A stretch of 64,000 nt of DNA, taken from assembly GCA_036490335.1 (NCBI GenBank), contig DASXEB010000023.1, positions 1 to 64,000 of the forward strand, written 5' to 3'. Position numbers and translations under genes: made by a program. Shown here piece by piece: positions 36,068-44,204 of this stretch; position 1 is the first letter of the stretch, and each line of letters opens with the position of its first letter. The notes under the pieces were generated by a model that did not search any database, was not told the origin of the DNA, and worked only from the letters and a program-made list of their open reading frames with translations. The DNA comes from Palsa-1392 sp036490335. Lineage in GTDB: Bacteria > Verrucomicrobiota > Verrucomicrobiia > Chthoniobacterales > UBA10450.

Positions 36068-36486
36068 TCGTTAGGCTTGTCTGGGTTCTCTTCGCGCGAC
36101 GACGCAGGCGGCCGAAATTCGAAGCGCAATAAGTTCGAAATTCCGACTCGCGGCTCGACCTCGAAAATTGGCGCGAAGGAGTAGGCCAGCCCAGTTTTGC
36201 GCGCATTTATTTCCATCTGTTCTAGAACCTTCATGAGGTGCAATTTTTGTTCGTCGGCGTCCGCCGACAAGGGAGATTTTGGGCCATCGAGATCGTAGAC
36301 GGTCGCCGGTGCGCCCGTGAGATCAAAGGGCAGCGCGCTCGTGATTATCTCCGCTCGCTTTTCTGCGTCAGCCGCATCATCGCCGAAGAGAAAGAAGTTC
36401 ACCGCGCCCTCTTGCGGCGGCCAAAACGGTGGCCGGCGTTCGCTTGTTCGCGCCGGCAAATGAACGTGAAAAAGGTGAAGGCTCAT
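36064..36486 (-). CDS. Unknown element protein, 140 residues
   Basis: No family is recognised. Visible features: an N-terminal LHLFHVHLPARTSERRPPFWPP, a central FFLFGDDAADAEKRAEIITSAL and an acidic end terminating KPNE. ATGA overlaps with both neighbours; both junctions contain GCCTAACGAATGA, so the 9-mer provides the last Pro-Asn-Glu codons of one gene and abuts the start of the next. Confidence 0.55.
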   Translation of the reverse strand: MSLHLFHVHLPARTSERRPPFWPPQEGAVNFFLFGDDAADAEKRAEIITSALPFDLTGAPATVYDLDGPKSPLSADADEQKLHLMKVLEQMEINARKTGLAYSFAPIFEVEPRVGISNLLRFEFRPPASSREENPDKPNE

Positions 36487-36671
36487 TCGTTAGGCGGGCG
36501 TCCGATCGTGCGGAAAAGGCGCGCGCGACGGGGGGCGCGAGCCCTTTCACCATTCGCGGCAACGTCGAGAATTATCGGCACACGCCGATGAAAATAAAGC
36601 TCTCGTTCGTCGCCGTGTAGCACTAACGAAACTTGCCTGCCGCCGTATTCGAAAAAGTTCATTGCCTTCAT
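36483..36671 (-). CDS. Small unknown element protein, 62 residues
   Basis: Starts MKAMNFFEYGGRQVSLVLHG and ends PPNE in a 9-mer. No family recognised. Its ATG follows the preceding gene's TAA by three bases (GCC TAA CGA ATG) and its stop overlaps the next start (ATGA), which supports it as a translated member of the minus operon. Confidence 0.5.
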   Translation of the reverse strand: MKAMNFFEYGGRQVSLVLHGDERELYFHRRVPIILDVAANGERARAPRRARLFRTIGRPPNE

Positions 36672-36674
36672 TCG

Positions 36675-37073
36675 TTAGGCACTTTTCGCGCCGGGGAAGA
36701 CTGGGGAGGGAAGGTCTTTCGCGTCGGCGTGCTCGTCATAAGGCTCGTAGATCGCCGAGAACCCGATCATCTCCGCCTGTTCGGCCACGATTTGGTAACT
36801 TCGCGCCGTTGAGTTCAGATGGTGACTGAACTGCGCGTCCTTGCCCGCCAGATCGAAGTCCATCGAGAGAAGGAGCACGAGCGAATGATCGCGCGCTTCA
36901 TTCACATCACGGGCGAAAGTCCAGATCGTGAGAATGCCACAGGCCGATTTCCAGAAAAGCGGATGCGACTCTTTCGGGCGCACCTTGAAATCGAGGCGGA
37001 AAAGCTCGCGGCCGTCGCCCAGTTCAAACCCGTGCTCGCCTGGCGTAATCGCGTATCCGTAAGTTTCTCTCAT
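36675..37073 (-). CDS. Unknown element protein, 132 residues
   Basis: Begins MRETYGYAITPGEHGFEL. It has a central GILTIWTFARDVNEARDHSLVLLLSMDF that looks like beta-strand/helix alternation, and ends GAKSA at GCC TAA within a 9-mer. No family recognised. The frame is open upstream to 37181, but that would overlap the previous gene; ATG 37073 lies in ATGA of a possible mini-ORF. Confidence 0.5.
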   Translation of the reverse strand: MRETYGYAITPGEHGFELGDGRELFRLDFKVRPKESHPLFWKSACGILTIWTFARDVNEARDHSLVLLLSMDFDLAGKDAQFSHHLNSTARSYQIVAEQAEMIGFSAIYEPYDEHADAKDLPSPVFPGAKSA

Positions 37074-37132
37074 CGCTGGCGATTCGTTAGGCAACGCGGA
37101 ACGGATTGGACGTTTGGCATCGCGTGTTTCAT
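37070..37132 (-). CDS. Possible 20-residue mini-ORF in the minus operon
   Basis: Begins MKHAMPNVQSVP at ATG 37132, which follows the previous gene's TAA by three bases (GCC TAA CGA ATG), and ends TGA overlapping the next ATG. The coupling pattern matches its neighbours, but the length makes chance possible. A 9-mer copy (37084) lies in it. Confidence 0.3.
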   Translation of the reverse strand: MKHAMPNVQSVPRCLTNRQR

Positions 37133-37135
37133 TCG

Positions 37136-37648
37136 TTAGGCGGCTGCGTATTCGCCGATGGCGATTTGGTTCAACCACCATTCTTGATCATCGCCGGTGG
37201 CCGCGATCGCTTTGACGAGAGGGACCCTCGCCGGATGATCGGCCTTCGTAAGGATAGCGAGCATTCCGAAAAGAAACATCCACGCATCCTCGCCCGCGCA
37301 CAGCATTTCCCCCGCGTGTCGCATCGCTTCAGAGATGAAGAAGAGCGGCGCTTCGTCGCGAACCTGCGTGTTCATTTGGCACCTCAGCGCCTGTTGAATC
37401 CATCCCTTAAGGGTGAATTGGTCGCGCGCTGCGATCGTTTTGAAAAGATCGATGTCCAGCGTCGAAAGTTCGATCCCTACCTTCACCTTTTTCTCTCTCA
37501 ACTCGCGTTCTCTGTCGGCGGCGACATCTTCGATTAAGCTCGCGGTTTTCAACATCCGACGCCTAGCGACTGCGAGGCTTTCGCGAGGTTGACCGTTTTG
37601 TCCCTTTGTGGGACGCTTTTTTCCTTGGCCTGATTTTTTGGTTTTCAT
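37136..37648 (-). CDS. Ribbon-helix-helix-like element protein
   Basis: Starting at ATG 37648 (AAAGGA nine bases upstream), the 170-residue protein has a Lys-rich N-terminus. Residues about 62-85 (VKVGIELSTLDIDLFKTIAA) fit a ribbon-helix-helix DNA-binding module, as in plasmid or phage accessory regulators. The C-terminal half (LFFISEAMRHAGEMLCAGE) is helical and unassigned. It overlaps the 3' end of the repressor gene by 86 bp in another frame. A longer frame to 37747 exists but lacks a ribosome-binding site. Confidence 0.55.
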   Translation of the reverse strand: MKTKKSGQGKKRPTKGQNGQPRESLAVARRRMLKTASLIEDVAADRERELREKKVKVGIELSTLDIDLFKTIAARDQFTLKGWIQQALRCQMNTQVRDEAPLFFISEAMRHAGEMLCAGEDAWMFLFGMLAILTKADHPARVPLVKAIAATGDDQEWWLNQIAIGEYAAA

Positions 37649-38411
37649 TAGCTTGATTCCTTTGAATTGGGCCTTCGCCTCGGTTCCGTTCGCGCGGGAC
37701 CGAGGTCTTTTTGTTTTGTGGCGCTTCTTTCGCTTGGACCCAGACAAGCATCTGAAGCGTTATATCGCCGCCCGGTTTCGGATTCGGACTTTTCCGTTTC
37801 GTCTTCGTCACCCAGTCGGAAAGCTGCTGCTGCGAGACGCCGAGAAATTCGGCGAGAGCTTTTTTCTCGCCGCGTTTCGCGGTCACAATTCGCACCCTTT
37901 CAAGCAAGGCATCGATGTTTGCCGGGAGAGGCATGGGGTGACGAATTACAGAAGAGTCTGAATTTGTAAAGCGATATTTTTTGACAGCCTCGGACGTTAT
38001 TTCAGATGTCCCGTGGTCCCATAGAACCGCGATTTCGCGGAGCTTGTTCTCAGCGAACACCGCTAGCTGTCGGCCCTCGGACATGAGTCTTTGGTAAGCT
38101 GCAGCTAACGGGTCGGTGTCCCTTGACGCGCGCCTTATTTCGCGAGCGTAAAGAAAGTGAATCCCCATCGTGTCGAGATTTCTTCCAGCAACGCAGCCTT
38201 TGGCGGAATCGTCTCCGGTAATCAACCATTGCGGTGATACGTCGAGAAGAAGTGCAATTTCCTCTAAGTGGCGAGCGAGAGGTAACGTCCCGCCGGCTAA
38301 CCAACGGTGAACGGTCTGGCGCGAAACGAAAGTAGCTCGCGCGACTTGGCCTTGGGTCAAGTTCAGTGCAGCGATTTTCGCGCGCAGGCGGCTGGCAAAA
38401 TTCTCGGCCAC
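37563..38411 (-). CDS. Double-HTH repressor-like regulator of the element
   Basis: The 282-residue protein has an N-terminal XRE-type HTH (SRLRAKIAALNLTQGQVARA, TFVSRQTVHRWLAGG; about 6-55) and a second HTH-like region near 175-215 (ALAEFLGVSQQQLSDWV). A very basic C-terminal tail follows. It is divergent from the small XRE gene at 38496, the arrangement of c and ner in Mu. This suggests it represses the plus-strand transposition operon. It lacks an obvious LexA-type peptidase domain. Confidence 0.7.
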   Translation of the reverse strand: MAENFASRLRAKIAALNLTQGQVARATFVSRQTVHRWLAGGTLPLARHLEEIALLLDVSPQWLITGDDSAKGCVAGRNLDTMGIHFLYAREIRRASRDTDPLAAAYQRLMSEGRQLAVFAENKLREIAVLWDHGTSEITSEAVKKYRFTNSDSSVIRHPMPLPANIDALLERVRIVTAKRGEKKALAEFLGVSQQQLSDWVTKTKRKSPNPKPGGDITLQMLVWVQAKEAPQNKKTSVPRERNRGEGPIQRNQANENQKIRPRKKASHKGTKRSTSRKPRSR

Positions 38412-38495
38412 GCCTTGAAAATAACAGGCTGCCTTAAATTAAGAAAAGTAAATTGACGGGTGTCCTATCGTGATGTAACACTGCGACATTCCTCG
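38412..38495. promoter_or_regulatory. Divergent control region between repressor-like and Ner-like genes
   Basis: This 84-bp AT-richer stretch contains TTAAATTAAG and, on the plus strand, TTGACG at 38453-38458. It is the expected place for operators and both early promoters of the element. The -10 elements are not clear. Confidence 0.4.
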
Positions 38496-38807
38496 ATGCC
38501 TGAAACGATCACGCAGCAACCCGCGCATCCCTTGAATAGGCTTAAGCTCGAAAAAAAGAAGCGCCGCCTCTCGCTTCGGGAAATCTCCGAGCGCAGCGGG
38601 GTTCATCCCGTGTCGGTGAGTGGAATCTTGAACGGCCGGATCATTCAGCCACGAAATCTTGCGAAAATCGAAGCGGCGATCGAAGCCGCGCCGGTCCTAA
38701 CGGATGTAACCGCAGAAGACGCGGAGGCGTGGTCGGGGCTGCGGAAAGAAATCCGCGAAGACGCTCCCGACGCGACTATCCCGATCCCTTTTTCTCATTC
38801 GCCCTAA
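38496..38807 (+). CDS. Small XRE-type regulator (Ner/Cro-like)
   Basis: The 103-residue protein has an HTH at about residues 18-60 (LEKKKRRLSLREISERSGVH, then VSVSGILNGR) and an acidic C-terminus. By position it corresponds to Ner/Cro: the first gene of the plus-strand operon, divergent from the repressor. ATG 38496 is preferred; GTG 38460 would also keep the frame. It ends just before a CCCTAACGATG that starts the next gene. Confidence 0.65.
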   Translation: MPETITQQPAHPLNRLKLEKKKRRLSLREISERSGVHPVSVSGILNGRIIQPRNLAKIEAAIEAAPVLTDVTAEDAEAWSGLRKEIREDAPDATIPIPFSHSP

Positions 38808-38809
38808 CG

Positions 38810-39007
38810 ATGCCTAACGAGAACGAACCAAAAACGGCGCGCATTTTCAGGAGCCTTTCGGATGCGGACCATTCGCGACTTGGCCGCGCCGAGGTCGTTC
38901 TTAATCTAGCGGCCTTAAACTGCATCGCACGTTATCGAGCGCTCCTGCCGCTCGTTGAGCGCGGCGCAGAGCGGGGGGTGGACGCCGGCCTCCCTCTCCG
39001 AACTTGA
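38810..39007 (+). CDS. Small unknown element protein, 65 residues
   Basis: Starts MPNENEPKTARIF; the start codon is part of a 9-mer copy and is directly preceded by a near-copy. Helical, no family recognised. Tight spacing to the Ner-like gene supports it as a member of the early operon. Its 3' end overlaps the next frame by about 50 bp. Confidence 0.45.
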   Translation: MPNENEPKTARIFRSLSDADHSRLGRAEVVLNLAALNCIARYRALLPLVERGAERGVDAGLPLRT

Positions 39008-39155
39008 AACGACAGTCGAGAACGCGGCGGAGGGTTGCGCGCCACTCCTACGCGCATCCGAGCTCATCCGGGCGACGCTCGCCGAAATCTCAAGACCCGG
39101 TCTGCCTAACGAAAACACGCGAGTCAGCCTAACGAATTATGAAACAAGAACCTGA
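38955..39155 (+). CDS. Small unknown element protein, 66 residues, TTG start
   Basis: This open frame with a TTG start is helical (ELETTVENAAEGCAPLLRAS) and ends NYETRT. It overlaps both neighbours, which is usual in this compact operon. Two 9-mer copies encode LPNE and LTN near its end. The call is uncertain because the start is non-ATG and the overlap is long. Confidence 0.35.
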   Translation: MSAAQSGGWTPASLSELETTVENAAEGCAPLLRASELIRATLAEISRPGLPNENTRVSLTNYETRT

Positions 39156-39825
39156 TCAACATTTGACCGCGCTGCGCGCGATCATTCTCGACAGACAGAT
39201 ACCAATTCTCAAGGAGACGGTGGAGCGCGGGCGCGAGAGCGAAACAAATCGGCAGGCACTCGCCGCCGCGACGGCGGAGCGGGAACGCTTGCAGCGCGAG
39301 CAAGCGGAGCTGGAATCATTGACGCCTGTCCAACTCGTCTCACGCGGCCTTTCCGCCGAGCAGGCCGCCGACCTGGCGACCACGGCGAAAAGCAACGCAG
39401 ACGCAGCCGCCGCGCGTGAGAAATCGCTTTCCGAGCGCGTTTCGAAGTGGGACGAAGATGTAAAAGGACTCTTTCGATTTCTGCACGAGCTGAACTACAA
39501 CGCGACGCTCTTGTCGGAAGGCGAATTCCTTTTCGATTTAAGCCGCTCGATCGATTTCTCGGAGGCGCACGTCCCGGAGCTGACCGAGCAAAGCGGCGAC
39601 CACTTGTTTAGGAAGACCCGGGTCTATCCTGTCTACGCTAATCGATCTTTGAATGCCCAAAACGGCGAGCGGCGGAATCGCCCTTCGAGCGAAGCGCTGA
39701 AGTTGGCGGAGGAAATTCTGGCGGAGCCGATTCTCGACTTGAAAGCGACCGCAGGCGCGCTTCCCCACTCGAATGGCTGCCGGGTTACGGCCACCATCGC
39801 GCAACGGATTCGTGAATCCGCCTAA
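39139..39825 (+). CDS. Coiled-coil element protein of unknown function
   Basis: The 228-residue protein has a long N-terminal coiled coil (about 15-115, rich in E, R, A, Q: TAERERLQREQAELESL) and a globular C-terminal part. No family recognised; phage scaffolding, host-takeover or DNA-protection proteins can look like this. It ends ESA at GCC TAA in a 9-mer, and the next frame starts three bases later. Confidence 0.55.
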   Translation: MKQEPDQHLTALRAIILDRQIPILKETVERGRESETNRQALAAATAERERLQREQAELESLTPVQLVSRGLSAEQAADLATTAKSNADAAAAREKSLSERVSKWDEDVKGLFRFLHELNYNATLLSEGEFLFDLSRSIDFSEAHVPELTEQSGDHLFRKTRVYPVYANRSLNAQNGERRNRPSSEALKLAEEILAEPILDLKATAGALPHSNGCRVTATIAQRIRESA

Positions 39826-39828
39826 CGA

Positions 39829-39942
39829 ATGAAATTTCTCCAAGGCCGAATGACGCCGCGTTTCGGGCTGCCTCGCTTGTTTCCGGTGATTTCGCAGGCG
39901 AGGAAATTCGCGGCGTCATCTCGGTTCTTTCCCGTTGCCTAA
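39829..39942 (+). CDS. Possible 37-residue ORF flanked by 9-mers
   Basis: Starts MKFLQGRMTPRFGLPRLF directly after the preceding stop (GCC TAA CGA ATG) and itself ends in GCC TAA of another copy (39937). Basic and Phe-rich, no family. The identical stop/start context at both borders is the only support. Confidence 0.35.
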   Translation: MKFLQGRMTPRFGLPRLFPVISQARKFAASSRFFPVA

Positions 39943-39955
39943 CGAGTAAAGAGGA

Positions 39956-40288
39956 ATGAGAATCCCGACCAAACTTTTCGAAGCCCTCAGCGACGCCGAT
40001 CGCTTGCTTGATCGCTTGAACGAAGCGGTCGCGCTCGATTTCGCCGATGCACGCGATAACAATTCGCGCGCAGTCGCGCCCGATGTCGTCGCGGCCACGG
40101 CCGCCGCGCGTGAGGAATACGAGCGCCTGGTTGAGGCTTTGCGCGAGAGCGGCGGCGCGCGATTTCTAGGACCATTCAAGGCCGTGAGAGAGGGCGCGAC
40201 GTTGAGCGCGCTTCACGAAAAAGCGATGCCGCTCGTACGGAAAATCACAGCGCTTTTGCGCAAGGCGGAGCCGGACGTTCGCGAATGA
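39956..40288 (+). CDS. Small helical element protein, 110 residues
   Basis: Begins MRIPTKLFEALSDADRLLDR; helical, with an Ala-rich centre (VVAATAAAREEYERLVEAL). AAAGAGGA upstream is a good ribosome-binding site. Stop overlaps the next start by ATGA. No family recognised; an early regulatory or host-interaction role is a guess from position. Confidence 0.5.
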   Translation: MRIPTKLFEALSDADRLLDRLNEAVALDFADARDNNSRAVAPDVVAATAAAREEYERLVEALRESGGARFLGPFKAVREGATLSALHEKAMPLVRKITALLRKAEPDVRE

Positions 40289-40794
40289 AAAAGCGCCTAA
40301 CGAACACCTCGAAACGCGCAGATGTGAGCGGAGAAGAAACGCTCAGCCCGCGTCAATGGGCCGAGCTACTCGGGATAACCAAGCGCGCCTTTAATATGCA
40401 CAAGGTTGTGGCCGTCGGCCGGCGATCATCTGGCACTGGGTTTGAACGGGTCGTGCGTTTCTGTGATCTGCCAGAAAAATTTCAGCGACGCTTGCGTGAA
40501 AGACGCGCGCAATCCGCGCCGTCATTGCCGTTTTCGAGTTTGCTTTCAAATAAGGCTGTATCGCTCGAAGAGAGCCAGGGACGAGAAGCGTCATCGGCCA
40601 CCCGTGTCGCGCTTGGCCGTCACGCCGTCGCCACCTTTGTCGTCACACTGAGGTTCAATATATCGGCGGACATCAGCGTCGATAAAAAAATTGCGAAGCC
40701 GCCCCGCCACAGCGCTCCCGCTCATGAAAAGCGAGCGCGCGGCTTTGCTGGAAATCGCAACGGAATATTAAGGGGCGGGACCGATGGCGCTTAG
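40285..40794 (+). CDS. HTH protein resembling the transposase N-terminal domain
   Basis: Residues about 20-70 (LSPRQWAELLGITKRAFNMHK...VVRFCDLPEKFQRRLRER) align by eye with the N-terminus of the transposase at 44201 (YSPARFARVLGISKRAVELAL...GVASLPVRYVARL). This is the MuA-type DNA-binding fold. The remaining 100 residues are basic and unassigned. It could compete for or assist binding at element sites, like a stand-alone DNA-binding domain. It overlaps the next gene by 11 bp. Confidence 0.55.
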   Translation: MKKRLTNTSKRADVSGEETLSPRQWAELLGITKRAFNMHKVVAVGRRSSGTGFERVVRFCDLPEKFQRRLRERRAQSAPSLPFSSLLSNKAVSLEESQGREASSATRVALGRHAVATFVVTLRFNISADISVDKKIAKPPRHSAPAHEKRARGFAGNRNGILRGGTDGA

Positions 40795-41386
40795 GATTCT
40801 CGACGGCGGCACGGTGCAAGGTCTGCGCCAGGTCTCGGCGCAAATAAAAAATCCGCGCCGCGTGCTCATCCAGGCGGGCGGCCGCGCGAAGCTGGAGCTG
40901 ACGAATTGGTTTCGCCAACGCGATCGAACGCCGAACAAACTCGGCGGACCGCCCACCCACTATTGGAGCGGAGTCGCCGACAGCCTTTCCGGGCCGACGC
41001 CGGTCGGCCCCGGGAGCGTGCGCATTTCGGTTACGGATAAAACTTTCAATCAAAAAGTTTACGGCGGTCCGATCACCCCGAAGACGAAAGAGGCGCTCAC
41101 GATTCCGGTCGCGCCGGAAGCTTACGACATGCCCGTGACCACTTTCCAGCAGGAAAGCGGGATCGAACTTTTCCGACTCAAAAACACGGGCGGCGTGCTG
41201 ACCAATGCGCTCGCGGGCAAGCTGCCGTCGGGCGACATAAAAGTTTTTTATATTCTGTCCGGCGGCGTGAATCAGAACGCGGATCCCGACGCGCTGCCGC
41301 CGCGCGACCTATTCAACGCGGCCGTGCTCGACGAAGCCGATCAAACCTTGCGCCGCGCTTTGAACAACGCCGGCGCGTCTGCCTAA
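40784..41386 (+). CDS. Virion-morphogenesis/minor-tail-like protein
   Basis: The 200-residue protein contains GRAKLELTNWFRQRD and HYWSGVADSL near the N-terminus. VYGGPITPKTKEALTIPVAP near residue 105 resembles the H.GG.I.PK..K.L.IP motif of minor tail (gpZ-type) and Mu virion-morphogenesis proteins. It would help complete the tail or the head-tail joint. The start ATG follows a GGGGCGGGACCG context. It ends ASA at GCC TAA in a 9-mer. Confidence 0.6.
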   Translation: MALRILDGGTVQGLRQVSAQIKNPRRVLIQAGGRAKLELTNWFRQRDRTPNKLGGPPTHYWSGVADSLSGPTPVGPGSVRISVTDKTFNQKVYGGPITPKTKEALTIPVAPEAYDMPVTTFQQESGIELFRLKNTGGVLTNALAGKLPSGDIKVFYILSGGVNQNADPDALPPRDLFNAAVLDEADQTLRRALNNAGASA

Positions 41387-41396
41387 CGACTGAACG

Positions 41397-41561
41397 ATGA
41401 CTGACGACATTAACGACACTGCGATCAAAACCGAGGCCGCCGATCCAGCGGACGCCCTCATAAAATCGACGCAGGAATGGGATTCGTTCGTGCTCGCGGC
41501 CGAGTTAGCAAGGGCGCGCGTGGCAAGCGACGCATTCTTCGATCCGCAACCTTCTGCCTAA
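41397..41561 (+). CDS. 54-residue acidic element protein
   Basis: Begins MTDDINDTAIKTEAADPADA and ends FFDPQPSA. It fills the gap between the morphogenesis-like gene and the tape measure, a place where tail-assembly chaperones are often found. Both borders contain a 9-mer supplying the stop TAA, followed within nine bases by an ATG. No family recognised. Confidence 0.5.
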   Translation: MTDDINDTAIKTEAADPADALIKSTQEWDSFVLAAELARARVASDAFFDPQPSA

Positions 41562-41570
41562 CGACTAACG

Positions 41571-44204
41571 ATGGCCGATAAGAATTACGACATTCTAATC
41601 AGCATCGAGGCGCAGGTGCAGCGGCTCGACGATGCGGTCAGCCAAACGCAGCAGCTCGTGCAATCGGCCAGCGGCCTCGGGAGCGCGTTCGAATTTGGCG
41701 GCGCGATCGAGCTGACGCAAAAGCTGGGCGAAGCGTTCACTGAGGTAGAGCACGCGATCCTTTCCGGCGTCGAAGCGGGCGTCGAGTTCCAGGCGAAAAT
41801 GCAGGACGTGGCGACGGGCATCGCCGCAGTTTTGGAGCAAACGCAGCCGGACAAATACGGCACCTTCGGCGCGGCCAAAGCGGCGGCGGTCGATTACATC
41901 GACACGATCAAAGCAGCAGCAAACAAAGTCGGCGTGAGCTACGACGACATGTTCGAAGCGGTTCAGCACAGCCAGGCGTTGCTGGCAAATGCCGGCGTGA
42001 CTGACATCAACCAGGTCATTCAGGTTACGCTGCTTTTGAATCAGGCGTTGCGCGCCGTGGGCGTGAGCGCGACGCAGGCTTCGCGCGATCTTGGTGACAT
42101 CCTCTCAGGCGCGGGAGCGCGCACGCTCGGCGGTCGGCGGCTTTCCGGCGCGCTCGGTTTCGATAGCGCGGAGGAAATGGACAAATTCATCCTCCAGGCG
42201 ACGCAAGCGGGGACGCTCGTGCAAAGCCTAACGAGTCGCATGAGCGGCTTGTCCGCTGCCATCGCGGACGCTTCCGGGAATTTCGACGCGACGATCAACC
42301 GGATGAAAAACGCGCTGGTTGATCTCGAAGCGGAGGCCGCAAAGCCACTCATGCAGCCGCTGCAAAACGCGATCAACGATCTCACCGTCGGCGGAAAGTC
42401 CGATCAGATCGCTGCGCTCGCGCGTTCGATCGGTGACATCGGGGTTGTCGCGCTTGGCGCGGCGAACGGAGTTCTCCAAGTCGTGTCGACGATCGATAGC
42501 TTGATCGATCGTTACCACGCACTCTCGGTCGCGATCGCATCGCTCCCCGGCACGGGAGTCTTCGGCAGCGGACTCGCTGCCGCCGCGCAAGCGTACTCGA
42601 ACAATCTCTCCCAGGTCGAGTTCGAGAACATGCAGAAAACCTATCAGGCGCTGCGTGAGAAAGTCCTTTTGGCGGGGACCGACCAAGAGAAACAGCAGGC
42701 GGTTGCCGACATCAGCGCGACGATCAATTCGCTGCAAGCGCAGATTCTGTCGGGACAAATCAAGAACACCCAGCAGGCGAAGATCTTTCTCGATTTAATG
42801 AACGGCCTGCGAGCGGGATTTAGTCTGCTCGCCGGCACGATCGATGCCCCCACACAAAAGCTAAAAGGATTGAGCGACGCGGCGAAGCAGGCGCTGGCGG
42901 CGCTCTCTGATAAGACGGCGCTAAACTACGCCGTCGGAAGCGGCGATCAGGAGCTGGTCACAGCGCAGCGGGTGAAGGAAGCGTTCGACGAACAGAAGGC
43001 CGCGCTGATCGCGAAAGGCGTGCCGGAAGCGCAGGCGGTCGCCGCCGCGAAGGATTACGCCAATTCGATCAAGAGCGCGGCCGATTATCACCTTCAACTC
43101 AAAGACTCGGCCGCCGGTCTTAAGTTAGAACATCAGCAGCTCGAAGCGTTGCTTCGCCAGGAACAGGCGCTCTTGCACGGGATGGAAGAAAGCCAACAGC
43201 TCATCGAGCAAAATCGGCTCCTCACTCCCGACTCGAAAGAGCAGGAACTAGTTGCCTTATACACACAGGAAAAGGCAGCGATCGATAAGCTCATCACAAC
43301 CTACCAGGCGTACATCCTCGCGCATCAGGCAGCGGCCGCATCGGACGAACTCGAGAAGCAGAAAATCCAAGATCTAATCGAGAAAATCGACGAGCTGAAA
43401 GTGAAGGCCGCCGGCCTCGATCTGAAGATCGATACGACCGGGACTTTCGGAAAGGATTTCAACACGCAGCTCGCGCAGTTTGTGAATTCATTCGGCACGG
43501 CTGGGACGCAGGCAGCGAACCTTCTCACCGGATCGATCAACACCGCCTTGCAAGGCACGAATCAACTGCTCGATGGCCTCATTACCGGCTCGGGCGACTG
43601 GCGGCAGGAACTCGAAGGGGTGGAGAGCCAAATCCTGAACGTTTTCCTAACGTGGATCGAACAAATGGCGCTGCAGAAGATCGCGCAGTTACTGGGAATC
43701 ACGACCACAACGACTGCGCAGGTCGCTTCCGGTGCCGCGATCGCGCAGGCGCACGCACCCGCTGCAGCGGCGACGAGTGTTTCGTCTTACGGCGCGGCCG
43801 CGATCATTGGCGAAATCCTTGCGATTGCAGCAATCGCGGCAATCATCGCCGCGATTTCTGGCGGCTTCGAGGGCGGCGGTTATACCGGCGATGGTAGTCC
43901 GAGTTCGGTCGCGGGCGTCGTGCACGGAGGCGAGTTTGTTTTCAGCAAGCCGGCGACGGACCGCATCGGCGTGGGTGCGCTCAGTAACATTCACTCGATC
44001 GCGCGCGTCGGCGGTTTTCAATCGGGTGGCTTCGTCGGCACGAGCGGCGGGAGCGGTTCGTCAGGCGCGCTCGGCGGTGACGTGCATGTCTACAATTACA
44101 CCGACAAAAAGAAGCTGCTCGACGACTTCCAAAAAGACCCGACGACGAAAAAAATGATCGTCGATACGGTGAATAGCGCGGGAGGGAACCTGCGCAGAAT
44201 ATGA
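41571..44204 (+). CDS. Phage tail tape measure protein
   Basis: The 877-residue protein is long, helical and Ala/Gln-rich. Coiled coils are interrupted by hydrophobic patches (EILAIAAIAAIIAAISGGFEG near 745). The C-terminal FEGGGYTGDG...GVVHGGEFVFSKPA is the signature seen at the end of lambda-type tape measure proteins. It sets tail length and passes into the host with DNA. Its presence implies a tail, yet no tube, sheath or baseplate gene is in the element. Stop overlaps the transposase start (ATGA), an unusual neighbour. Confidence 0.85.
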   Translation: MADKNYDILISIEAQVQRLDDAVSQTQQLVQSASGLGSAFEFGGAIELTQKLGEAFTEVEHAILSGVEAGVEFQAKMQDVATGIAAVLEQTQPDKYGTFGAAKAAAVDYIDTIKAAANKVGVSYDDMFEAVQHSQALLANAGVTDINQVIQVTLLLNQALRAVGVSATQASRDLGDILSGAGARTLGGRRLSGALGFDSAEEMDKFILQATQAGTLVQSLTSRMSGLSAAIADASGNFDATINRMKNALVDLEAEAAKPLMQPLQNAINDLTVGGKSDQIAALARSIGDIGVVALGAANGVLQVVSTIDSLIDRYHALSVAIASLPGTGVFGSGLAAAAQAYSNNLSQVEFENMQKTYQALREKVLLAGTDQEKQQAVADISATINSLQAQILSGQIKNTQQAKIFLDLMNGLRAGFSLLAGTIDAPTQKLKGLSDAAKQALAALSDKTALNYAVGSGDQELVTAQRVKEAFDEQKAALIAKGVPEAQAVAAAKDYANSIKSAADYHLQLKDSAAGLKLEHQQLEALLRQEQALLHGMEESQQLIEQNRLLTPDSKEQELVALYTQEKAAIDKLITTYQAYILAHQAAAASDELEKQKIQDLIEKIDELKVKAAGLDLKIDTTGTFGKDFNTQLAQFVNSFGTAGTQAANLLTGSINTALQGTNQLLDGLITGSGDWRQELEGVESQILNVFLTWIEQMALQKIAQLLGITTTTTAQVASGAAIAQAHAPAAAATSVSSYGAAAIIGEILAIAAIAAIIAAISGGFEGGGYTGDGSPSSVAGVVHGGEFVFSKPATDRIGVGALSNIHSIARVGGFQSGGFVGTSGGSGSSGALGGDVHVYNYTDKKKLLDDFQKDPTTKKMIVDTVNSAGGNLRRI

